In this document: piece after piece, positions 1 through 8,815 of the stretch
Position numbering within the stretch: the stretch's first letter is position 1
Layout: each line of letters begins with the position of its first letter
NCBI GenBank assembly: GCA_023431055.1
Contig: JAEYXX010000053.1
Coordinates: 1 to 21,988, forward strand
Source of the DNA: Pseudomonadota bacterium
Lineage (GTDB): Bacteria > Pseudomonadota > Gammaproteobacteria > Pseudomonadales > Pseudomonadaceae
Direction: 5' to 3'
Length of the DNA stretch: 21,988 nucleotides
Made by a program: the position numbers and the translations under genes
The notes under the pieces: generated by a model
The model's input: only the letters and a program-made list of their open reading frames with translations
Database searches by the model: none
What the model was told of the DNA's origin: nothing

Positions 1-155
<155 letters not shown>

Positions 156-178
156 TTATGGGGCAAAAATCGGCGGCA

Positions 179-207
179 AGTATGGAGAAAGCAGGTAGCC
201 ATTGCAA
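179..207 (-). promoter_or_regulatory. Candidate sigma-70 promoter of the downstream cco1 operon
   Basis: On the minus strand TTGCAA (207-202) and CATACT (184-179) are separated by exactly 17 bases; each matches the sigma-70 consensus at four of six positions. Transcription would start near 172, about 45 bases before the ccoN1 ATG. I see no FNR/ANR-type TTGAT-N4-ATCAA box in the 346-base gap 129-474, in line with cco1 being the constitutive copy in P. aeruginosa. The rest of the gap holds a 7-bp inverted repeat (289-295/301-307) and the hairpin at 436-460, and no convincing gene. Confidence 0.4.
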
Positions 208-435
208 CGCAACATGCCGACGCGAACAGGGTTTCAGGGCCTTCCGCGAGCCGTTCGCAATGGCCTCGGAAACAGCTCTGCAGCTTTTTGCGCAACCAGT
301 TTGCGCAGCGCTAAGAAAGGATCGCCTTGGAGTTGTGACAGATGGCGACTGAAAGGCAGCTTAGCCCAGTTCAAGGAAATTGCAGGGCTATTGGTCGGCA
401 GGTGCGACACTGGGTCGCATACATGTGGGGAGGAG

Positions 436-460
436 CCGGCGACCGTGATGCGGTCGCCGG
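436..460 (-). terminator. Strong hairpin after ccoP2, terminator-like without U-tract
   Basis: A perfect 10-bp GC-rich stem (CCGGCGACCG, loop TGATG, CGGTCGCCGG) begins 15 bases past the ccoP stop on the minus strand. No run of T follows it, so it may be a weak terminator, a transcript-stabilising 3' hairpin, or a partial attenuator between the two oxidase operons. A second small dyad (TGCGAC 403-408 / GTCGCA 414-419) follows. Confidence 0.45.
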
Positions 461-474
461 TAAAGCATGGGAGG

Positions 475-1401
475 TTACTTGCTTTCGCTCTGGCTCAACT
501 TGAGCACATAGGCAGCCAGCAGGTGAGCCTTGTCGTTACCGAGAAAATCACCCTGAGCCGGCATGTTGCCGCTGCGGCCATAGCGAATGGTCTGTTGCAG
601 TTGGGCGAAGCTGCTGCCGTAGATGAACGCGCTGGGTTGGGTCAGATCCGGTGCGCCCATCATCGGCATGCCGGTGCCGGCAGGGGTATGGCAGGCGGCG
701 CAGAGGGTGGAGAAGATCTGCTTGCCAGCGGCGATGTCCGCTTCCGTGCCCTCGGGCAGCTCACGACCACCCAACTCGGTGAGCACGTAGGCCGCGACGT
801 TACGCACGCCATCTTCGCCGATCATCGGGCCTTGTGCCGGCATTACGCCCATGCGGCCGTGCATGATGGAGGCTTTGATGGTTTCCGGCTCACCGCCCCA
901 GCGCCAGCTGTTGTCCGTCAGGTTGGGGAAGCCGTAGCTGCCCTTGGCATCCGAGCCATGGCATACCGAGCAGTTGGAGGCGAACAGGCGACCGCCCATT
1001 TTCAGCGCGCGCTCGTCCTTGGCCACTTCCTCGATCGGCATGGCAGCGTATTTGGCGAAGATCGGGCCGTACAGCTCATCGGCACGATCCATTTCGCGTT
1101 GCCACTGGTTGACCTGGGTCCAGCCATCCTCGTAGCCCGGCAGCAGGCCCTTGAAGTTGCCCAGGCCCGGGTAGAGCAGCAGGTAGCCAACGGAAAACAC
1201 CAGAGTGCCGAGGAACAGCATGAACCACCACTTCGGCAGTGGGTTGTCGTACTCCTCGATGCCATCGAAGGCGTGGCCCATGGTCTGCTCGGTCGGGTTC
1301 TTGTGCACTTCGCTCTTGCGGGTGGCGAAGATCAGCCAGAACAGCGCGACCAGCGAACCGACGGTCAGCAGGGTGATGTACCAGCTCCAGAAGGTGGTCA
1401 T
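475..1401 (-). CDS. ccoP2: cbb3-type cytochrome c oxidase subunit III, dihaem cytochrome
   Basis: CcoP, 308 residues, the normal length for the family. It is the membrane-anchored dihaem cytochrome c that passes electrons from soluble cytochrome c to CcoO and CcoN. Two N-terminal membrane helices are visible (about residues 5-26 and 57-77). They are followed by two periplasmic cytochrome c domains with haem sites CSVCH (144-148) and CAACH (234-238), and methionines in MPAQG contexts (187, 280) are the likely axial ligands. Its ATG overlaps the ccoQ stop (ATGA), which indicates translational coupling. It is the last gene of the ccoNOQP set. The 2 suffix is by gene order relative to P. aeruginosa, where this copy is the oxygen-limitation-induced one. 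Confidence 0.95.
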   Translation of the reverse strand: MTTFWSWYITLLTVGSLVALFWLIFATRKSEVHKNPTEQTMGHAFDGIEEYDNPLPKWWFMLFLGTLVFSVGYLLLYPGLGNFKGLLPGYEDGWTQVNQWQREMDRADELYGPIFAKYAAMPIEEVAKDERALKMGGRLFASNCSVCHGSDAKGSYGFPNLTDNSWRWGGEPETIKASIMHGRMGVMPAQGPMIGEDGVRNVAAYVLTELGGRELPEGTEADIAAGKQIFSTLCAACHTPAGTGMPMMGAPDLTQPSAFIYGSSFAQLQQTIRYGRSGNMPAQGDFLGNDKAHLLAAYVLKLSQSESK

Positions 1402-1577
1402 GCTTGGGTCCTCGAAACGGCGGGCTTGGACTCATCGGCGAAGGGCAGGTTGGCCGCTTCGGCGAAGGCATCGCGGCGTTTGCCGCTGTAGGCCCAGAGG
1501 GTGACGGCGGTGAAGGCGATCAAAACCAGCGCAGTGCCTAGGCCGCGCAGGGTGCCGATATCGATAAGCTCGAGCAT
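1398..1577 (-). CDS. ccoQ2: cbb3-type oxidase small subunit CcoQ (FixQ)
   Basis: A 59-residue single-span membrane protein (helix about residues 10-30, sequence [21 protein letters not shown]) followed by a basic SGKRRDAF segment, the pattern of CcoQ/FixQ. CcoQ stabilises the assembled cbb3 complex and is not catalytic. I chose the ATG at 1577 because it leaves five bases after the ccoO stop and gives the expected CcoQ N-terminus; a longer reading in this frame starts far inside ccoO and is not credible. Its stop overlaps the ccoP start by four bases. Position between ccoO and ccoP is the standard operon order. Confidence 0.9.
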   Translation of the reverse strand: MLELIDIGTLRGLGTALVLIAFTAVTLWAYSGKRRDAFAEAANLPFADESKPAVSRTQA

Positions 1578-1582
1578 GGCAC

Positions 1583-2190
1583 TCACCTCTTGTTCTTCAC
1601 GGCGGTGCCAAGCACCTGCAGGTAGGCAACCAGAGCATCCATCTCGCTCTTGCCCTTGACCGCGTCGCTGGCCCCGGCGATGTCTTCTTCGCTGTAGGGC
1701 ACGCCCAATGTGCGCAGGGCGCTCATCTTCTTGGCGGTGTCCTGGCCATCGAGGCTCTGCTCGACCAGCCAGGGGTAGGCGGGCATGATCGACTCCGGCA
1801 CGACGTTGCGCGGGTTGTACAGGTGGGCGCGATGCCACTCGTCCGAGTAGCGACCGCCGACGCGGGCCAGGTCCGGGCCGGTGCGCTTGGAACCCCACAG
1901 GAAGGGGTGATCCCAGACGCTTTCGCCGGCGACGGAGTAGTGGCCGTAGCGCTCGGTCTCGGCGCGGAACGGGCGGATCATCTGCGAGTGGCAGCCGACG
2001 CAGCCCTCGCGGATGTAAATGTCGCGGCCTTCCAGTTGCAGCGCGGTGTAGGGCTTGAGGCCATCGACCGGTTCGTTGGTGACGTCCTGGAAGAACAGCG
2101 GGACGATCTGCGTCAGGCCGCCGATGCTGACCGCCAGGATCATCACCAGGGCCATCAGGCCGATGTTCTTCTCGAGAATCTCGTGTTTCA

Positions 2191-2191
<1 letters not shown>
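1583..2191 (-). CDS. ccoO2: cbb3-type cytochrome c oxidase subunit II, monohaem cytochrome
   Basis: CcoO, 202 residues, normal length. It is a membrane-anchored monohaem cytochrome c that relays electrons from CcoP to CcoN. An N-terminal membrane helix (about residues 10-33) precedes the haem motif CVGCH (64-68), which sits in the family signature [15 protein letters not shown]. Met136 in SIMPAYPWL is the probable axial ligand. The ATG overlaps the ccoN stop by one base (TGATG), so translation is likely coupled. It belongs to the ccoN-O-Q-P operon. Confidence 0.96.
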
Positions 2192-3630
<1,439 letters not shown>

Positions 3631-3731
3631 GTCTGGGCTTCCATCCACGGTTATGGCAGAGCGGCCGATATCCGTGGCACCCCCAGGCATGAGCAGGCCA
3701 CGAACACCACGGATATCGACGCGAGGCAAGC

Positions 3732-4406
3732 ATGAGCAAAGGGCCATTGGGGTTTATTGACGCCGGTCAATGTGAGCAGGAACTGCCCTGCATCTGGGAC
3801 GAACCGCCGCAGGTGGCGTTCAGTACGCTGATCCTGGCGCATGGTGCGGGTGCGCCGATGGATAGCCCCTTCATGCAGCACATGGCGCAGGGCCTGGCAG
3901 CGCGGGGCGTGCGCGTGGTGCGCTTCGAGTTCGCCTACATGGCGCAGCGGCGAGTGGATGGGCGTAAGCGGCCGCCCAATCCGCAGGCGCAACTGCTGCA
4001 GCAATGGCGCGAGGTGCATGCGCAGGTGCGCCAGCAAGTGGCAGGGCCGCTGGCCATCGGCGGCAAGTCCATGGGCGGGCGCATGGCCAGTCTGCTGGCC
4101 GACGAGCTGGGTGCCGCTGCGCTGATCTGTCTGGGCTATCCCTTCTATGCAGCCGGCAAGCCGGAGAAACCGCGAGTCGCCCATCTCGCCGAGCTGCGTA
4201 CACCGACGCTGATCGTGCAGGGCGAGCGCGATGCCCTGGGCAATCGCGAGGCCGTCGCTGGCTATGACCTGTCGCCGGCCATAGAACTGCACTGGTTGCA
4301 GGCGGCCGATCATGATCTCAAGCCGCTCAAGGCTTCCGGCTTCAGTCATGAACAACACCTCGACAGCGCGGCTCAGGTCATTGCCAGGCATCTGGGGGCG
4401 AGTTGA
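3732..4406 (+). CDS. Alpha/beta-family hydrolase, KANL3/Tex30-like
   Basis: A 224-residue cytoplasmic alpha/beta hydrolase of the dienelactone-hydrolase-like KANL3/Tex30 group. The oxyanion-side motif [14 protein letters not shown] (35-48), the nucleophile elbow GKSMGG (Ser113), Asp167 in QGERDALGN and His194 in ADHDLKP make a complete triad. The substrate is unknown. The ATG at 3732 has GAGG six bases upstream. The first 20 residues before WDEP are less typical, so a later start cannot be excluded; the candidate ANR box lies within this doubtful stretch. It is divergent from the cbb3 operon with about 100 bases between the starts. The gap after it (4407-4789) contains regulatory sequence for the next operon. 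Confidence 0.85.
   Translation: MSKGPLGFIDAGQCEQELPCIWDEPPQVAFSTLILAHGAGAPMDSPFMQHMAQGLAARGVRVVRFEFAYMAQRRVDGRKRPPNPQAQLLQQWREVHAQVRQQVAGPLAIGGKSMGGRMASLLADELGAAALICLGYPFYAAGKPEKPRVAHLAELRTPTLIVQGERDALGNREAVAGYDLSPAIELHWLQAADHDLKPLKASGFSHEQHLDSAAQVIARHLGAS
3757..3770 (-). promoter_or_regulatory. FNR/ANR-type box for the ccoN2 operon
   Basis: TTGAC-GCCG-GTCAA is a perfect inverted repeat that fits the FNR/ANR consensus TTGAT-N4-ATCAA at four of five bases in each half. If the box is centred at -41.5, ccoN2 transcription would start near 3722 with a leader of about 90 bases, and a weak -10 (CATGCT) falls at the right place. In P. aeruginosa the cco2 operon is ANR-induced under low oxygen. The box lies inside the first codons of the divergent hydrolase gene. 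Confidence 0.62.
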
Positions 4407-4490
4407 TGGCGAATGTAACCGTTCTGCGGCTCTGATCAGGGGTGGTGCGCAAGAACGTCCTGGGACTGGCCCATTCAGTTTTTTCGTGGC

Positions 4491-4513
4491 GCGACCGCTG
4501 CAAAAGCGGTTGC
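4491..4513. other. Intergenic hairpin GCGACCGCT/AGCGGTTGC
   Basis: A 9-bp stem (one G-T pair) with loop GCAAA lies about 85 bases after the hydrolase stop. Nearby are TGACC-GGGC-GGTCA (4517-4530) and the perfect palindrome CGTCATGACG (4648-4657). No T-run follows the hairpin on either strand, so it is a poor classical terminator. The 383-base gap 4407-4789 otherwise holds the NtrC-like and sigma-54 sites and no convincing gene. Confidence 0.35.
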
Positions 4514-4669
4514 GCTTGACCGGGCGGTCACGCAATGTGACAGCTAAGTGTCCCGCCCCCGGTCAGCGTGGGCTTTGCAGGTTGTTTGCCTGCGTGGCGA
4601 GCCACTGTCGCCCCGCGAAGCCAGCGGTGCCACCTAATGGGGCGGGGCGTCATGACGGAAAGATTGCGC

Positions 4670-4686
4670 CGCACCGAGATGGTGCG
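4670..4686. promoter_or_regulatory. NtrC-type enhancer site
   Basis: CGCACC-GAGAT-GGTGCG is a perfect dyad with a 5-base spacer. It matches the NtrC consensus TGCACC-N5-GGTGCA in all but the outermost base of each arm. It is centred about 86 bases upstream of the start predicted from the sigma-54 promoter at 4738-4753, a plausible distance for an enhancer-binding protein. The dyad and spacing are seen directly; assignment to NtrC is inference from the consensus. Confidence 0.6.
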
Positions 4687-4737
4687 TTTTGTTCGGTTTG
4701 TTTGTGCAACTGATTGAAATTAAAGGATTAATAGCGC

Positions 4738-4753
4738 TGGCTCGGGCCTTGCA
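4738..4753 (+). promoter_or_regulatory. Sigma-54 (RpoN) -24/-12 promoter
   Basis: TGGCTCGGGCCTTGCA has GG (4739-4740) and GC (4751-4752) separated by ten bases and keeps the TGGC and TTGCA blocks of the consensus TGGCACG-N4-TTGCA. Transcription would start near 4764, 26 bases before the ATG of the ATP-grasp gene, which leaves room for the AAGGAG ribosome binding site at 4778-4783. Confidence 0.7.
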
Positions 4754-4789
4754 GAGGATGCTGCAAGTCCGGGTGACAAGGAGTACGGC

Positions 4790-6199
4790 ATGGCCCGCAC
4801 CTTTTATGACGAGATGTACGACGCGAGCGGCGCAGTCCGTCCGCACTACCGCGAATTTGCCCGCTGGCTGGCAGAAACGCCGGACGATCTGCTGGCCCAG
4901 CGCCGACGAGAAGCCGACCTGCTGTTCCACCGCGCCGGTATCACCTTCACCCTCTACGGTGATGATCAGGGCACCGAGCGCCTGATTCCCTTCGACATCA
5001 TTCCCCGCGCCATTCCCGCCAGCGAATGGCGCATCGTCGAACGCGGCTGTATCCAGCGCGTACAGGCGCTCAACCTGTTTCTCGCCGACCTCTATCACGA
5101 CCAGCGGATCATCAAGGCAGGGATCATTCCGGCCGAGCAGGTGCTGGCCAACGAGGGCTACCAGATGGCCATGCAGGGCCTCGACCTACACCGCGACATC
5201 TACGCGCACATCGCTGGGGTCGACCTGGTGCGTGACGGTGATGGCAGCTACTACGTGCTGGAAGACAACCTGCGCACGCCCAGCGGTGTGAGTTACATGC
5301 TCGAAGACCGCAAGATGATGATGCGCCTGTTCCCCGAGCTGTTCGCCGCGCAACGCGTGGCGCCGGTGGATCACTACCCGAACCTGCTGCTCGATGCACT
5401 GAAGAGTTCCAGCCCGCTGGACAACCCCACGGTCGTCGTCTTGACGCCGGGCCGTTTCAACAGCGCCTACTTCGAACATGCCTTCCTCGCCCGCGAGATG
5501 GGCGTGGAGCTGGTGGAGGGCGCCGACCTGTTCGTCCGTGACGACAAGGTCTACATGCGCACCACCGCCGGGGCGCGCCAGGTGGACGTGATCTACCGCC
5601 GCCTCGACGATGCCTTCCTCGATCCTTTGGCCTTCAATCCCGAGTCCATGCTCGGCGTTGCTGGTTTGCTGTCGGCCTACCGCTCGCGCAACGTGGTGCT
5701 GGCCAATGCCATCGGCACCGGCGTGGCTGACGACAAGTCGGTCTATCCCTACGTCGGCGACATGATCCGCTTCTACCTGGATGAGGAGCCGATCTTGAAG
5801 AACGTGCCGACCTGGCAGTGCCGCAAACCGCAGGAACTGTCCCACGTGCTGGCCAACCTGTCCGAGCTGGTGGTCAAGGAAACCCAGGGCTCCGGCGGCT
5901 ACGGCATGCTGGTCGGCCCGGCGGCGAGCAAGGCCGAGATCGACGCCTTCCGCGAGCGACTCAAGGCCAAGCCAGAGGCCTATATCGCCCAGCCGACCTT
6001 GTGCCTGTCGACCTGCCCGACCTTCGTCGAGCGCGGCATCGCTCCACGCCACATCGACCTGCGCCCGTTCGTCCTTACTGGCCGTGAAACCCGCCTGGTG
6101 CCCGGCGGCCTGACCCGCGTGGCACTGCGCGAAGGTTCGCTGGTGGTCAACTCGTCGCAAGGCGGCGGTACCAAGGACACCTGGGTGGTGGAGGACTGA
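4790..6199 (+). CDS. Circularly permuted ATP-grasp type 2 protein (DUF404/DUF407)
   Basis: A 469-residue protein of the circularly permuted ATP-grasp family (COG2308 type). ATP-grasp enzymes join a carboxylate to an amine through an acyl-phosphate; substrates of this branch are not established. Family signatures are visible: YYVLEDNLRTPSG (154-166), KETQGSGGYGMLVG (363-376), HIDLRPFVL (421-429) and the C-terminal SSQGGGTKDTW (455-465). The start has AAGGAG seven bases upstream. There is no signal peptide, so it is cytoplasmic. It is the first gene of a three-gene operon with an alpha-E protein (three bases downstream) and a transglutaminase, a combination proposed from comparative genomics to make or modify a peptide or amide. 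The sigma-54 promoter and NtrC-like site upstream suggest nitrogen control. Confidence 0.93.
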   Translation: MARTFYDEMYDASGAVRPHYREFARWLAETPDDLLAQRRREADLLFHRAGITFTLYGDDQGTERLIPFDIIPRAIPASEWRIVERGCIQRVQALNLFLADLYHDQRIIKAGIIPAEQVLANEGYQMAMQGLDLHRDIYAHIAGVDLVRDGDGSYYVLEDNLRTPSGVSYMLEDRKMMMRLFPELFAAQRVAPVDHYPNLLLDALKSSSPLDNPTVVVLTPGRFNSAYFEHAFLAREMGVELVEGADLFVRDDKVYMRTTAGARQVDVIYRRLDDAFLDPLAFNPESMLGVAGLLSAYRSRNVVLANAIGTGVADDKSVYPYVGDMIRFYLDEEPILKNVPTWQCRKPQELSHVLANLSELVVKETQGSGGYGMLVGPAASKAEIDAFRERLKAKPEAYIAQPTLCLSTCPTFVERGIAPRHIDLRPFVLTGRETRLVPGGLTRVALREGSLVVNSSQGGGTKDTWVVED

Positions 6200-6202
6200 T
6201 CC

Positions 6203-7153
6203 ATGCTTTCGAGAACTGCCTCCGATCTTTACTGGATGTCGCGCTACCTGGAACGTGCCGAGAACCTGGCGCGTATGCTCGACGTCAGCTATTCGCTGTC
6301 GCTGATGCCGCAGGATGGCCGTGGCGACGGCCTCGACGAACTGGCCATGCCGCTGCTGATTACCGGCACTCTGGACGACTACCTGGAGCGCCACGGCCCG
6401 CTGCACGCCGAGCGCATGTTGCAATTCTTCGCCCTCGATGCAAGCAACCCGGGCAGCATCTACTGCTGCCTGCAGGCCGCGCGCAGCAACGCCCATGCGG
6501 TGCGCGGGCGGATCACCGCCGACATGTGGGAGAACATCAACGCCACCTGGCTGGAAATGCGCGGCATCGCCGAGCAAGGCCTGGGGCGCTTCGGCATCAG
6601 CCGTTTCTGCGAGTGGGTCAAGGAGCGTTCGCACCTGTTCCGTGGCGCCACCTTCGGCACCATCATGCGCGGCGAAGCCTATCGCTTCATTCGCCTGGGC
6701 ACCTTCATCGAGCGCGCCGACAATACCCTGCGTCTGCTCGATGCGCGCTACGAAATGCTCGGCGAGGAGATCGACGAGCTGGAAGAACGCACCGCGCGCA
6801 GCTATTACCAATGGAGTGCGCTGCTGCGGGCACTGTCGTCGTTCGAAGCCTTTGCCGAGAGCTACCGTGGCTCGCCGCGCACGCGCAAGGTCGCCGAGCT
6901 GCTGCTGTTGCGCCCGGACGTACCGCGCTCTCTGCGTGCCTGCATGGAAGAACTGAACCTGATGCTTTCCGGTCTACCCGGAGAGAACGGTCGCCCGGCA
7001 CAACGCCTGGCCGCCGAACTGGATGCCCGCCTGCGTTACACCAGCATCGATGAAGTGCTCGACGAAGGCCTGCATGCCTGGCTCACCGACTTCATCCTGC
7101 TGGTGCGCCAGCTGGGCAACACCATCCATACGTCCTATCTGGAGGTCGCATGA
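6203..7153 (+). CDS. Alpha-E domain protein (DUF403)
   Basis: A 316-residue all-helical alpha-E protein (COG2307 type). The N-terminal hallmark MLSRTASDLYWMSRYLERAE and the internal RFIRLGTFIERADNTLRLLD are characteristic, with conserved acidic and arginine residues repeated in both. Its biochemical role is unknown; it almost always occurs beside a permuted ATP-grasp gene and is presumed to act with it. It begins three bases after the ATP-grasp stop, with GTGGAGGA in the end of that gene as ribosome binding site, and its stop overlaps the transglutaminase start (ATGA). There is no signal peptide or obvious membrane segment. Confidence 0.93.
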   Translation: MLSRTASDLYWMSRYLERAENLARMLDVSYSLSLMPQDGRGDGLDELAMPLLITGTLDDYLERHGPLHAERMLQFFALDASNPGSIYCCLQAARSNAHAVRGRITADMWENINATWLEMRGIAEQGLGRFGISRFCEWVKERSHLFRGATFGTIMRGEAYRFIRLGTFIERADNTLRLLDARYEMLGEEIDELEERTARSYYQWSALLRALSSFEAFAESYRGSPRTRKVAELLLLRPDVPRSLRACMEELNLMLSGLPGENGRPAQRLAAELDARLRYTSIDEVLDEGLHAWLTDFILLVRQLGNTIHTSYLEVA

Positions 7154-7947
7154 GACTCTCGATCAGTCATGACACCACCTACCGTTACGATGATCAGGTG
7201 CGCGCGAGCATCCAGTACCTGCGCCTGACCCCGCACGACAGCGAACGCCAGCAGGTGCTCAGCTGGCAGCTCGACCTGCCGCGCCCGGTGCACGCCCAAC
7301 TCGATCCCTACGGCAACATCCTGCACGTGCTGACCCTGGACGAGCCGCACGAGTCCATCGTTATCGGCGCCCGTGGCCAGGTTGAAATCGATGAGACCTG
7401 TGAGGCCGAGCACGAGCGCCAGTCGGCATTGCCGTTCCTGCGTTTCACCCGCCTGACCCAGGCCGACGATGCCATCCGCGAGTTTGCCGCGCAGCAGAGC
7501 AAGGCGCGGACCGATCGCAGCGGCCTGATCGAGCTGATGCACGCGCTCAACGCCCATATCGCTTATCAGCCGGGTATCACCGAGGTGGACACCAGTGCCG
7601 CCGAGGCCTTCGCCGGTCGCCGTGGCGTCTGCCAGGATCACACTCATACTTTCCTCGCGTGCGCGCGCAGCCTCGGCGTGCCGGCGCGCTACGTGTCTGG
7701 TTATCTCTACACCGACGACGCCGAGCACCTGGCCAGCCATGCCTGGGCCGAAGCCTGGCTGGACGACGCCTGGTACAGCTTCGACGTGACTAACTGCCTG
7801 GCGCGCCCGGAGCGTCACCTCAAGCTGGCAGTCGGCCTGGACTATCTCGATGCCTGCCCGGTGCGGGGCATGCGCCGTGGTGGTGGCTGTGAGCAGATGC
7901 ATGCGCAGGTGCAGGTGGCGCCACTGCTGCAGGTGCGTCAGCAGTGA
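7150..7947 (+). CDS. Transglutaminase-like cysteine protein of the ATP-grasp/alpha-E operon
   Basis: A 265-residue transglutaminase-fold protein (COG1305 type). An N-terminal beta-rich region opens with the typical MRLSISHDTTYRYD and is followed by the catalytic core: Cys161 in RRGVCQDHTH, His197 in ASHAWAEAW and Asp212 in FDVTN, a complete triad. Bacterial members are thought to be proteases or amide hydrolases/transferases, and the substrate here is unknown. The start overlaps the alpha-E stop by four bases, and GGAGGT (7141-7146) is a strong ribosome binding site. There is no signal peptide, so it probably acts in the cytoplasm on the product or substrate of the ATP-grasp partner. Confidence 0.92.
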   Translation: MRLSISHDTTYRYDDQVRASIQYLRLTPHDSERQQVLSWQLDLPRPVHAQLDPYGNILHVLTLDEPHESIVIGARGQVEIDETCEAEHERQSALPFLRFTRLTQADDAIREFAAQQSKARTDRSGLIELMHALNAHIAYQPGITEVDTSAAEAFAGRRGVCQDHTHTFLACARSLGVPARYVSGYLYTDDAEHLASHAWAEAWLDDAWYSFDVTNCLARPERHLKLAVGLDYLDACPVRGMRRGGGCEQMHAQVQVAPLLQVRQQ

Positions 7948-7999
7948 TGTGTCAAGAGGCACCATAGGCCTTTTGTAGCGTGCGCCATGCGCCCCCGCC

Positions 8000-8019
8000 C
8001 GAACCCTTCTACAGGTTCG
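8000..8019. terminator. Weak hairpin between convergent genes
   Basis: CGAACC (8000-8005) and GGTTCG (8014-8019) can form a 6-bp stem. On the plus strand it is followed by TATTGATCTT, which is only moderately U-rich. It overlaps the stop codon of the minus-strand cytochrome gene. It could end the transglutaminase operon, but the stem is short. Confidence 0.28.
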
Positions 8020-8815
8020 TATTGATCTTGCGTTGGGCCATGTGACCCAGATAAGCGATTAATCGCTCCAGTTCGGCCTGTGGCAAAACTGACTCGCCAA
8101 ACCCAGGCATGCGCCCTTGCGGCCAGCGCCGCAGGCTCTGCGGGTCACGAATGTACTGGCGCAGGAAGTCGCCGCTGAAGTACTCGGTGGGGTTGTGCGG
8201 GATGTTCAGGTCGGGGCCGAACTCGGAGTCACCCGCGCCATTGAGTCGATGGCAGGCCATGCAGTTTTTCTGATAGACAGCGAAACCGGCACGGACTTCG
8301 GCGCTGGCGTCTGCTGCCGGCAGCAGGGCGGGGAAGCGCTGCTCGATCGGGGCCAGTTGGCGAATCCGGGCGATCTGGAAGGGCCACTGCTCGGGGCCGA
8401 TCTGGCTGGCAGAAGGATCGGTCCAGACCAGGTAGAAAGGTCCCGCGCTGGGTTTGCCCTGTGCCAGCGGCGGCCAGGGATGCTCGGGATCTTCGATGGC
8501 CAGCCAGGCTTTTGCACCTTCTTTGGCCAAGAGAATCGAGGCTGGCAGTTCCGCGGCAAAACCGTCGAGCGCCACGGCCTGGAGATGGTCGCCGGGCTCG
8601 ATACCCTCCAGCAGCGTACTGATCGGCACGGCGCGGTAGTGCATGGTGCGCTTGTAGCTGACGTCATCGATGATCTCGATATCGCGCGCTTGCGGGTGCT
8701 CGAGCAGTTCGCTGTTGCTCCAGGCGCGTCGGCCATCGTTGAGTTGCACCTCGAACTCGGCCGCTTGGGCCACGCCGCTCAGGATGACCAAAGTCAGCAG
8801 CAGGGCAGCTCTCAT
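8009..8815 (-). CDS. Periplasmic cytochrome c with molybdopterin-oxidoreductase-like N-terminal domain
   Basis: A 268-residue exported protein. A signal peptide (about residues 1-19, cleavage after AQA-A) is followed by a domain (about 20-150) that resembles the sulfite-oxidase-type molybdopterin fold, with FYLVWTDPSA and EQWPFQIARI near its end. A C-terminal cytochrome c domain carries CMACH (185-189) and Met236 in GRMPGFGE as likely axial ligand. No cysteine occurs before Cys185, so the Mo-coordinating cysteine of sulfite oxidases is absent and the first domain probably does not hold the cofactor. Translation is coupled to the rhodanese gene upstream by ATGA overlap. A periplasmic redox role, perhaps with sulfur compounds, is inference from this partner. 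Confidence 0.82.
   Translation of the reverse strand: MRAALLLTLVILSGVAQAAEFEVQLNDGRRAWSNSELLEHPQARDIEIIDDVSYKRTMHYRAVPISTLLEGIEPGDHLQAVALDGFAAELPASILLAKEGAKAWLAIEDPEHPWPPLAQGKPSAGPFYLVWTDPSASQIGPEQWPFQIARIRQLAPIEQRFPALLPAADASAEVRAGFAVYQKNCMACHRLNGAGDSEFGPDLNIPHNPTEYFSGDFLRQYIRDPQSLRRWPQGRMPGFGESVLPQAELERLIAYLGHMAQRKINTNL

Noticed and set aside
289..307. TGCGCAA-CCAGT-TTGCGCA hairpin in the ccoP2-ccoN1 gap as a terminator
   Set aside because: On neither strand does a T-run follow the stem; it is recorded only as an inverted repeat.
202..1491. Long plus-strand ORF (429 codons) opposite ccoP and ccoQ
   Set aside because: It is antisense to intact, motif-confirmed genes; its low-complexity Gly/Ala/Arg-rich product is the usual shadow of GC-rich codon use.
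1398..1898. 166-codon version of the ccoQ frame starting inside ccoO
   Set aside because: The extra N-terminus is Arg/Pro-rich out-of-frame ccoO sequence; the ATG at 1577 gives a normal 59-aa CcoQ.
4407..4789. Small ORFs in the gap before the ATP-grasp gene
   Set aside because: They lack start signals and overlap the promoter and NtrC-like sites; nothing suggests translation.
5186..6811. 541-codon minus-strand ORF opposite the ATP-grasp and alpha-E genes
   Set aside because: Antisense shadow of two well-supported genes; no recognisable domain, His/Gln/Ala-rich composition and no sensible start signal.
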